A stretch of 5,295 bases of DNA, from assembly GCA_946186335.1 (NCBI GenBank), contig CAMHMW010000125.1:1-5295 (forward strand), in the 5' to 3' direction. Made by a program: the position numbers and the translations under genes. Below the pieces are notes generated by a model, which worked only from the letters and a program-made list of their open reading frames with translations, made no database searches and was not told the origin of the DNA. This document shows, piece by piece, positions 1 to 5,027 of the stretch (positions within the stretch are counted from its first letter, which is position 1; every line of letters starts with the position of its first letter). This DNA comes from an uncultured Candidatus Melainabacteria bacterium (lineage in GTDB: Bacteria; Cyanobacteriota; Vampirovibrionia; Gastranaerophilales; Gastranaerophilaceae).

Positions 1-1290
1 CAAGATATCGTCCAGTGACATTTTACCGGAATTTGTATTATTGATTAAATCTGCCAAATCACCTGAGCGTGCCTCTTTAACTTTTGCATTTATCGATGCT
101 CTCGGAATAATTATATTTGTAAGTTCATCAGGCAAAATAACTTCAATCTGTGCTTTTTGAAGATAGTATGCCGTCTGGGTGATAATCTTATAAATTTCGT
201 TCAGGTTCAAATCAAGATAGAGTTTATCTTCATCTTCAAAAAGTTCCTCGAGTTCGGGCATATAACGAAGTGCATAATTTAACTGCTTTTCTACAATTCT
301 TGAAATATCTGCAGATTTAGCCCCGAAAACATCTTCTCCTGTGTAAAGTTTATCTATCAGAACACTTTCATTATTTTTTCTGTCTTTAATATGAACCTTT
401 AATCTGAACAATTCATCTTCAATTTTTTCTATCTTAAAGAACGGAATTACATCATATTTACCAAGATATAATTCGTCAAACCACGCCGCAAAACTTTCGG
501 CAATATCTTTACCTTTTAAAGTCGCACGCTGTTCCAAATCTTTCAGAAGATAAGTACCTGACTTAACATCTTTAAACCGGTACATTTTTATACCTAAGAA
601 TTTGTAAATGACATAATTCAGATAGGTATAAATAAATTCATAGACAAAATTTTTGGGTTTTTCACCTTCTATAAACAAATCCTCAGGCATACATTCTTCA
701 AAAAGGTTGATAATTCTTGCCATTTTCTGATTATTTATAATCGGTTCATAAATTATACGGAACATTTGTCCGTGACGTTTTACGGTCGGAATGAAATACA
801 ATTTTTCAATTATTTTCATTACGAAATAAGTTAATTTGTTGAGATAAACAAATGTCGGGGACAAATCATTAATATCAACAACATTTCCAAACCCGCCAAA
901 ATAATCCATAACCAAATCCCAGGCCATAAAATATCCGACATCTTCTCCCAAAACATCGGATTTAAAACGAAACAATGACCCCTTTGATTTCAGATAATAC
1001 TGAAAATTATTTGTCGGAGTAACAAAAAACATAGGTTTATGACCGCACCAATCCTGTCCTGCACTCGGTCTGTTTGTCAGATAAAAATTAGTATTTCGGG
1101 TCGGAGCGTTCGGACTCAGAAAAATTCCTGCAAACTCGTCTTCGACAATCTGATAAATCATACTCAATGTGTAGCGGAAATCCTTATTTTTAAAATTTTC
1201 GGGATTTTCGCTCAGATTAAAAAATAATTCATCAACATTATTCTTTTTAAACGAAAAATCTATATCGAGTTTGTCTATGCTGTCAGTCAT
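1..1290 (-). CDS. SNF2-family DEAD/DEAH-box helicase, N-terminal part (3' end outside window)
   Basis: The frame is open for 430 codons from an ATG at 1290 to the left edge without a stop, so the gene continues beyond the window. The start is supported by AAGGA at 1298-1302, seven bases upstream. The visible protein is the accessory region found before the ATPase core in bacterial SNF2 helicases. Residues ~330-430 match the SNF2-associated domain pattern: RIVEKQLNYALRYMPELEEL, then an aromatic/Leu helix (YYLQKAQIEVILPDEL, ~376-390), IIIPRAS (~394-399), and finally a Ser-Gly-Lys-Met-Ser-Leu-Asp-Asp-Ile-Leu segment that in this family precedes the FDW...GD motif and the helicase domains. Those catalytic motifs (Walker A, DEAH) lie off the window and are not seen. 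Family members are usually around 1000 residues and are presumed to be ATP-driven translocases on DNA or protein-DNA complexes. Residues 1-320 are rich in Phe, Tyr and Asn and I do not recognise them. The gene lies 57 bases after gpmI on the same strand and is probably cotranscribed with it. The family call is fairly secure; the cellular role is unknown. Confidence 0.78.
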   Translation of the reverse strand, partial: MTDSIDKLDIDFSFKKNNVDELFFNLSENPENFKNKDFRYTLSMIYQIVEDEFAGIFLSPNAPTRNTNFYLTNRPSAGQDWCGHKPMFFVTPTNNFQYYLKSKGSLFRFKSDVLGEDVGYFMAWDLVMDYFGGFGNVVDINDLSPTFVYLNKLTYFVMKIIEKLYFIPTVKRHGQMFRIIYEPIINNQKMARIINLFEECMPEDLFIEGEKPKNFVYEFIYTYLNYVIYKFLGIKMYRFKDVKSGTYLLKDLEQRATLKGKDIAESFAAWFDELYLGKYDVIPFFKIEKIEDELFRLKVHIKDRKNNESVLIDKLYTGEDVFGAKSADISRIVEKQLNYALRYMPELEELFEDEDKLYLDLNLNEIYKIITQTAYYLQKAQIEVILPDELTNIIIPRASINAKVKEARSGDLADLINNTNSGKMSLDDIL

Positions 1291-1297
1291 CTTTTGT

Positions 1298-1302
1298 TCC
1301 TT
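1298..1302 (-). promoter_or_regulatory. Ribosome binding site of the SNF2 helicase gene
   Basis: AAGGA on the minus strand lies seven bases before the ATG at 1290 and fixes that codon as the start. The 57-base gap to gpmI shows only a short AT-rich inverted repeat (GTCTT-T-AAGAC near 1320-1330) without a GC-rich stem or T-tract. I see no terminator there, which favours read-through from gpmI. Confidence 0.7.
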
Positions 1303-1347
1303 TTTATAATGGTATTTAAGTCTTTAAGACGATAAGTTCCAATCAAC

Positions 1348-2874
1348 TTATTTTATCAACGATTTTCCGGTCATTTCTTTCGGTTTTTCAATACCCAAAA
1401 GTTGTAAAACGGTCGGAGCAACATCGCATAAAGCACCGCCATCTCTCAGATTTAAACTCTTATCGGCATTTATAAGAACAAACGGAACATCATTTGTTGT
1501 ATGTGCGGTCTGAGGTTTGCCGGTTTCTTCATCAACCATAACCTCTGCGTTTCCGTGGTCTGCCGTTAACAGCATCACAATACCTTTTTCTTTACAGGCA
1601 TCCGCAATTTTTCCGACACATTCATCCACAACTTTGCAGGCTTTTGTTGCCGCCTCAATAACTCCGGTATGACCAACCATATCAGGATTTGCAAAGTTTA
1701 CCAGAATAAATTTGTATTTCGGATTATCTATCGCTTTTAACACGTTTTCACAAACCTCCGGCGCACTCATCTCAGGCTGCAAATCATAAGTCGGAACCTT
1801 CGGAGATGCAACAAGAACTCTGTCCTCATGAGGCTGAGGTTTATCTATTCCGCCGTTAAAGAAGAAAGTAACGTGTGCATACTTTTCGGTTTCTGCAGTT
1901 CTGAACTGATTAATACCGTTTGCTTCCAGAACATCCCCTAAAATATTTACCAGTTTTTCTTTCGGAAAAGCAACAGGGAATGTGAAAGTTGCCTCATAAC
2001 TTGTCATTGTCGTATATAAAATGTTTTTCAGAATTTTCTTTCTGTTGAACCCGTCAAAATCAGAGAAATTCATCGCTTTTGTAATTTCTCTTGCCCTGTC
2101 GGGACGATAGTTAAAGAAAATTATCGAATCGTTATCATGAATACGGGATTCTTCACCGCCAATTACTGTTGGCAATACAAATTCATCGGTATCACCCTTT
2201 TCATAAGATGCTTTAATACCATCAACAGCAGACGAAGCATGTTCGCCTTCACCCAAAAGCAAAGCATTATAACCTTTTTCAACTCTATCCCAGCGATTAT
2301 CTCTGTCCATAATGTAATAACGACCAATAACGGTTGCAACAGGAGGAAGATTATATTTTTTAAGCTCATCCTCCACTATCTGAACATATTCACAAGCACT
2401 TGCCGGAGGAGTGTCACGACCGTCAAGAAAAGCATGTACATAAACCTTTGTAAGCCCTTTATCTGCTGCCATTTTGATTAGCGCAAGCAAATGGTCTAAT
2501 GACGAATGAACTCCGCCGGTTGAAACCAGTCCGTACAAATGGAGTGATGAATTGTTCTTTTTTGCGTGTTCAATCGCTGCCATAAATCTTTCATTTTTAA
2601 AGAAACTTCCGTCTTTTATTGCATTATTGATTTTTGACAAATCCTGATAAACAATACGTCCTGCCCCTAAATTCAGGTGACCGACTTCGCTGTTTCCCAT
2701 CTGACCGGCAGGTAAACCAACATTTTCGCCATCTGCTTTTATATGAATAAATTTTTCTTCCTGTTCAAGTTTCGGAACGTTTACGGGGTGTGATAATTTT
2801 GTTGCATCAAATTCGGCTGAACCCGTTGATATTCCCCAGCCGTCCATTATGCAAAGTAATACTCTGTCTGCCAT
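1348..2874 (-). CDS. gpmI: 2,3-bisphosphoglycerate-independent phosphoglycerate mutase
   Basis: This cytosolic enzyme interconverts 3-phosphoglycerate and 2-phosphoglycerate in glycolysis and gluconeogenesis, using two Mn ions and a phosphoserine intermediate. At 508 residues it has the normal family length (about 510). All catalytic signatures are present: the first metal-binding Asp in MDGWG (D11), the phosphorylated Ser in GQMGNSEVGH (S62), substrate-binding H123 (STGGVHS), R153/D154 (DGRDTPP), R185 and R191 (GRYYIMDRDNRW), and R257/R260 (NYRPDRAR). The remaining metal ligands are D398 and H402 (NPDMVGHTG), D439/H440 (TADHGNAE) and H458 (TAHTTNDVPF). The phosphatase-like domain is split around an inserted phosphotransferase domain (roughly residues 77-300), as is usual. 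The ATG at 2874 is preceded at a normal distance by AAGGGA at 2881-2886 and gives the expected N-terminus. The gene probably heads an operon that includes the downstream SNF2 helicase gene. Nothing is missing or damaged. Confidence 0.98.
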   Translation of the reverse strand: MADRVLLCIMDGWGISTGSAEFDATKLSHPVNVPKLEQEEKFIHIKADGENVGLPAGQMGNSEVGHLNLGAGRIVYQDLSKINNAIKDGSFFKNERFMAAIEHAKKNNSSLHLYGLVSTGGVHSSLDHLLALIKMAADKGLTKVYVHAFLDGRDTPPASACEYVQIVEDELKKYNLPPVATVIGRYYIMDRDNRWDRVEKGYNALLLGEGEHASSAVDGIKASYEKGDTDEFVLPTVIGGEESRIHDNDSIIFFNYRPDRAREITKAMNFSDFDGFNRKKILKNILYTTMTSYEATFTFPVAFPKEKLVNILGDVLEANGINQFRTAETEKYAHVTFFFNGGIDKPQPHEDRVLVASPKVPTYDLQPEMSAPEVCENVLKAIDNPKYKFILVNFANPDMVGHTGVIEAATKACKVVDECVGKIADACKEKGIVMLLTADHGNAEVMVDEETGKPQTAHTTNDVPFVLINADKSLNLRDGGALCDVAPTVLQLLGIEKPKEMTGKSLIK

Positions 2875-2908
2875 TTTTTATCCCTTCTTTTATCTCTACG
2901 TTAGATTA

Positions 2909-2937
2909 AGTGTATCAAGAACATATCTCAAATTCAA
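2909..2937 (-). promoter_or_regulatory. Candidate sigma70-type promoter of gpmI
   Basis: On the minus strand, TTGAAT (2932-2937) and TACACT (2909-2914) are separated by 17 bases, each matching the consensus at 4 of 6 positions. The -10 box ends 34 bases before the gpmI ATG, which leaves room for a short leader with the AAGGGA ribosome site. It is the best pairing I find in the intergenic region on this strand, but the match is only moderate. Confidence 0.4.
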
Positions 2938-2958
2938 GACTTCACCAATATTAACAAT

Positions 2959-2987
2959 TTGGCAAAACAAAAACAAAAAGATAAAAT
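2959..2987 (+). promoter_or_regulatory. Sigma70-type promoter of the SPFH operon
   Basis: TTGGCA (2959-2964) and TAAAAT (2982-2987) are separated by exactly 17 bases, and each matches the consensus at 5 of 6 positions. The -10 box ends 26 bases before the ATG at 3014, implying a short leader consisting mainly of the ribosome binding site. The position back-to-back with gpmI makes this a divergent promoter region; the two -35 boxes are 21 bases apart. I see no clear operator palindrome between them. Confidence 0.65.
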
Positions 2988-3000
2988 ATATAAAAAGAAC

Positions 3001-3006
3001 AGGAGG
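3001..3006 (+). promoter_or_regulatory. Consensus ribosome binding site fixing the SPFH gene start
   Basis: A perfect AGGAGG lies seven bases before the ATG at 3014. The reading frame is open further upstream, to an in-frame ATG at 2849 inside gpmI. That longer start would put 55 low-complexity residues across the promoter and ribosome site, so the start at 3014 is clearly preferred. The strong site suggests efficient translation. Confidence 0.85.
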
Positions 3007-3013
3007 AGATTAT

Positions 3014-4309
3014 ATGAAATGCACAAAATGCGGTAAAGATTATGAAATTTATAATAAAAACGGGTTAAAAATTCCTTATTGTCCCGAAACAAAGGAGGTT
3101 TTTCTTAAATTTCCGGTACTGAAAACAATGTCTGAAAAAATGGATTTAAAAACAGAAGTTTTAAATCCAAATGAAATTGATTCAATTACACTGAAAGAAG
3201 CACCCATAGTTTGTCCGTCCTGCGGTCAGACAATGGAAAAAATATATTTTAACGGGGTTGTTTTGGATAAATGTCCTGCCTGTCAGGGAATTTTATTTGA
3301 CAACGGCGAACTCGGAAAATTTTTCAGAATATTTATGAAAAAAGCACCGGAGATTATGGATAACCTGAAATTTATTGAAACCTACTGCAATAAGACAAAT
3401 GATGAAGAATTAAATAATCAGACTCTTGAACTTCAAAGCAAGGAAAAAGAGCATTCCGTAACATCATATAACGGTTTTGTAATGCTGTTTTTAATTCTTG
3501 CAATAGGTCTTTTCTTCCTCCTGCTGACTTTTGGCGGAGTGTTCTTCCCAGGACTTTCCTTCTTGGGGATACCCGGAATTGTCGTATCAGTATGGGCATT
3601 GACCGGTCTTAAACTTCTTAAACCACAGGAAGCGATGGTTTTAACGGTATTCGGAAAATATATCGGAACTCTCAGAGGAGAAGGCTTCCACTACGTAAAC
3701 CCGTTTGCTCAAAGCGTTACACCTTTTCAGCCAATTTCACTTAAAGCCAGAACTCTTGATAACGGCAGACAAAAAATTAACGATGAAATCGGAAATCCGA
3801 TAGAAGTCGGAATTATCGTCATCTGGGAGGTTCAGGATACCGCAAAAGCAATATTCAATGTTGATAATTATACTAATTTCTTATCCTCCCAAAGTGATTC
3901 CGCCCTGCGTAACATTGTGAGAATGTACCCTTATGATGCCCCCGAAGACAGCGGGGTTCAATCACTCAGAGGGGACAGTCAGGAAATTTCCGCAAAACTA
4001 AAGGCTGAAATTCAGCGAAATGTAAAAGTTGCAGGTATTAACATAATAGATGCAAAAATCACTCACCTTGCTTATGCTCCGGAAATTGCGGTTGCCATGC
4101 TCCAAAGACAACAGGCAACGGCAATAATTGATGCCAAAAAGACAATTGTTGAAGGTGCTGTCGGCATGGTTGAAATGGCTCTCAATAAACTGAGTTCAAA
4201 CAACATTGTCACACTTGATGAAACGGAAAAAGCAAAAATGGTTAATAACCTGCTTGTAACTCTGTGCTCAAATAAAGAAGCACAACCCGTCGTAAAAAGC
4301 GGCAGTTAG
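3014..4309 (+). CDS. Zinc-ribbon/SPFH (Band 7) domain membrane protein
   Basis: This 431-residue protein starts at the ATG after a perfect AGGAGG. Residues 1-30 and 65-105 are two zinc-ribbon-like units. The second is a complete zf-TFIIB-type ribbon (C67-x2-C70, C87-x2-C90, followed by GILFDNGELGKFF). The first has C3, C6 and C23 at identical spacing but Thr26 in place of the fourth Cys. A charged linker (~108-150) leads to two hydrophobic segments (~154-175 and ~182-199) separated by a Gly/Pro turn, so both ends are probably cytosolic. From ~203 an SPFH domain follows: KPQEAMVLTVFGKYIGTLRGEGFHYVNPF, then INDEIGNPIEVGIIVIWEVQDTAKAIFNVDNY, MYPYD, and YAPEIAVAMLQRQQATAII. The protein ends in the short helical tail typical of compact bacterial SPFH proteins (VEGAVGMVEMAL, KMVNNLLVTLC). 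It lacks the long flotillin coiled coil. SPFH proteins form oligomeric membrane scaffolds and often modulate membrane proteases, but the partner here is unknown. The gene is translationally close to the next gene (18-base gap). The SPFH call is firm; the role of the ribbons is inference. Confidence 0.92.
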   Translation: MKCTKCGKDYEIYNKNGLKIPYCPETKEVFLKFPVLKTMSEKMDLKTEVLNPNEIDSITLKEAPIVCPSCGQTMEKIYFNGVVLDKCPACQGILFDNGELGKFFRIFMKKAPEIMDNLKFIETYCNKTNDEELNNQTLELQSKEKEHSVTSYNGFVMLFLILAIGLFFLLLTFGGVFFPGLSFLGIPGIVVSVWALTGLKLLKPQEAMVLTVFGKYIGTLRGEGFHYVNPFAQSVTPFQPISLKARTLDNGRQKINDEIGNPIEVGIIVIWEVQDTAKAIFNVDNYTNFLSSQSDSALRNIVRMYPYDAPEDSGVQSLRGDSQEISAKLKAEIQRNVKVAGINIIDAKITHLAYAPEIAVAMLQRQQATAIIDAKKTIVEGAVGMVEMALNKLSSNNIVTLDETEKAKMVNNLLVTLCSNKEAQPVVKSGS

Positions 4310-4313
4310 AAAT

Positions 4314-4319
4314 GAGGAG
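4314..4319 (+). promoter_or_regulatory. Ribosome binding site fixing the start of the small membrane protein
   Basis: GAGGAG lies eight bases before the ATG at 4328 and five bases after the stop of the SPFH gene. An in-frame TTG at 4322 is only two bases from this site and cannot use it, so the ATG at 4328 is chosen. Confidence 0.75.
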
Positions 4320-4327
4320 ATTTGTAT

Positions 4328-4702
4328 ATGCCAATAAGTTTAACCATATTATTTATCATATTTTTCGTAATTTTCATGACATGGCAATTCAAAGTCATTA
4401 TGAAATACAACAAATGCGACATCATAAAAGTTGACGAAAAAACTCAAAACATAATAATCAATTCTCTGACAATTCCTCTTAGGTCTGTAAAATCACTTAC
4501 CATAAGAGAGGGTGACATTCAACCAACAGTTGTTGAAAAGATTTTTACAAGATATGCGATATATCACTCCATGTATGATTTGGAATTTCTATTCAACGAC
4601 GGAACAATAACCTCTGCAACACTAAACTCAAAACCGCTTGCACAAAAACTTATAAAACAGTTGAGTCAACATTGTGAAATAATTGACCACACTTATATTT
4701 AA
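4328..4702 (+). CDS. Small single-pass membrane protein of unknown function, cotranscribed with SPFH gene
   Basis: The product is 124 residues from the ATG supported by GAGGAG at 4314-4319. Residues ~2-20 form one strongly hydrophobic helix (ISLTILFIIFFVIFMTW), followed by a basic stretch (KVIMKYNK), which suggests an N-terminal membrane anchor with the rest in the cytosol. The soluble part reads as alternating beta strands with turns (CDIIKVDEKTQNIIIN, IPLRSVKSLTIREGD, YDLEFLFNDGTITSATL) and ends in a helix (SKPLAQKLIKQLSQHC). This strand-rich pattern closed by a helix resembles small bacterial PH-like domains, but that is inference from pattern only; I do not recognise a named family. It follows the SPFH gene after 18 bases with no terminator between, so the two are almost certainly one operon and the products may act together at the membrane. 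The real coding status is well supported by the ribosome site and operon position; the function is unknown. Confidence 0.8.
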   Translation: MPISLTILFIIFFVIFMTWQFKVIMKYNKCDIIKVDEKTQNIIINSLTIPLRSVKSLTIREGDIQPTVVEKIFTRYAIYHSMYDLEFLFNDGTITSATLNSKPLAQKLIKQLSQHCEIIDHTYI

Positions 4703-4745
4703 CAGGTCTGCAGGGTACGAAGTTCCGCAACAATAAAATCAAGCC

Positions 4746-4765
4746 CCCTCCCCTTCCGGGGAGGG
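4746..4765. repeat. GC-rich perfect hairpin (8-bp stem, 4-base loop)
   Basis: CCCTCCCC and GGGGAGGG form a perfect 8-bp stem around the loop TTCC. There is no T-tract after it on the plus strand. Read on the minus strand it is followed by GCTTGATTTTATT, so it might act as a terminator for transcripts coming from the prephenate dehydratase side. It may also be one half of a dispersed intergenic repeat together with the next hairpin. Confidence 0.6.
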
Positions 4766-4782
4766 AATAAAGCAGCAGGTAA

Positions 4783-4812
4783 GTTGGGCTTTCAGCCCAA
4801 CATTTTTGATTT
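4783..4812 (+). terminator. Probable Rho-independent terminator of the SPFH operon
   Basis: GTTGGGCT (4783-4790) and AGCCCAAC (4794-4801) form a perfect 8-bp stem with a 3-base loop (or a 7-bp stem with a 5-base loop), followed by ATTTTTGATTT. It lies 80 bases after the stop of the small membrane protein gene. The T-tract is interrupted, so termination may be incomplete. Confidence 0.6.
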
Positions 4813-4878
4813 TAAATTATTAAGTTATGTAACAAAAATTTCAGTTTAAGCAATTTTGTATATATAAAATACTTTCAT

Positions 4879-4900
4879 GATATATAAGAACGATATATAA
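4879..4900. repeat. Direct repeat of GATATATAA, 13-base period
   Basis: The 9-mer GATATATAA occurs at 4879-4887 and again at 4892-4900. The second copy merges into the palindrome at 4893-4915. The segment is almost pure A/T, so chance is a real possibility. Confidence 0.4.
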
Positions 4901-4915
4901 ATCTAATTTATATAT
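4893..4915. repeat. AT-only inverted repeat (10-bp arms)
   Basis: ATATATAAAT (4893-4902) and ATTTATATAT (4906-4915) are perfect reverse complements around CTA. The low-complexity A/T composition makes a chance match more likely than for a mixed sequence. It could be a protein-binding site, a DNA-unwinding or promoter-like segment, or simply AT drift. Confidence 0.5.
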
Positions 4916-4979
4916 AACTACTACCTTCTACTTTCTACCTACTAATCTTTTACACGAGGAATTGTAACAGATTCCAAGG

Positions 4980-5007
4980 AAGCTTCTATTAAGGAAGCTT
5001 TTTTTTT
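4980..5007 (+). terminator. Strong Rho-independent terminator, plus strand
   Basis: AAGCTTC (4980-4986) pairs with GAAGCTT (4994-5000) around a 7-base loop, and the T run continues to 5007, giving nine consecutive Ts (4999-5007). The polarity is plus-strand: on the minus strand the T run becomes an A run ahead of the hairpin, and no T-tract follows it. It sits 278 bases past the last plus-strand gene and 20 bases before the convergent prephenate dehydratase stop, so it either backs up the first terminator or ends an unannotated small transcript. Confidence 0.75.
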
Positions 5008-5027
5008 GCACTTTTCAACACGCATAA

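Larger units (their letters stand above)
4703..5027. other. Gene-free intergenic region between convergent genes
   Basis: No reading frame with a credible start and ribosome site is visible here on either strand. From left to right it holds a short mixed-composition stretch, two GC-rich hairpins (4746-4765 and 4783-4801), a very AT-rich segment with repeats (about 4810-4917), a pyrimidine-rich segment rich in CTAC/TTCTAC (4918-4943), and a strong plus-strand terminator (4980-5007). The GC-rich hairpins stand out sharply from the AT-rich surroundings. Confidence 0.7.

Noticed and set aside
1039..1227. Plus-strand open frame of 62 codons
   Set aside because: It is antisense to the SNF2 helicase gene, without a ribosome site or family resemblance.
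2163..2369. Minus-strand open frame of 68 codons in another frame of gpmI
   Set aside because: It is contained within gpmI on the same strand and the product is low-complexity. It is a shadow frame.
2137..2481. Plus-strand open frame of 114 codons inside gpmI
   Set aside because: It is antisense to a fully conserved enzyme gene, has no ribosome site, and encodes no recognisable protein. It is a shadow frame.
1..2874. Possible defence island because of the SNF2 helicase
   Set aside because: The only neighbour visible on its strand is a glycolytic gene, and no methylase, nuclease or phospholipase-D gene of known SNF2-containing defence systems is present in the window.
2849..3013. Upstream extension of the SPFH reading frame to an ATG at 2849
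   Set aside because: It would overlap the start of gpmI and cover the promoter and ribosome site, and it adds 55 residues with no family similarity. The AGGAGG-linked ATG at 3014 begins directly at the first zinc-ribbon cysteines.
3372..3599. Minus-strand open frame of 75 codons
   Set aside because: It lies opposite the linker and membrane hairpin of the SPFH gene. It has no supporting signal.
4322..4327. TTG start at 4322 for the small membrane protein
   Set aside because: It lies only two bases from the GAGGAG site; the ATG at 4328 has proper spacing.
4918..4943. CTAC/TTCTAC-rich segment considered as a tandem repeat or CRISPR-like array
   Set aside because: The units are irregular in length and there are no spacers. 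It is only a pyrimidine-rich low-complexity stretch.
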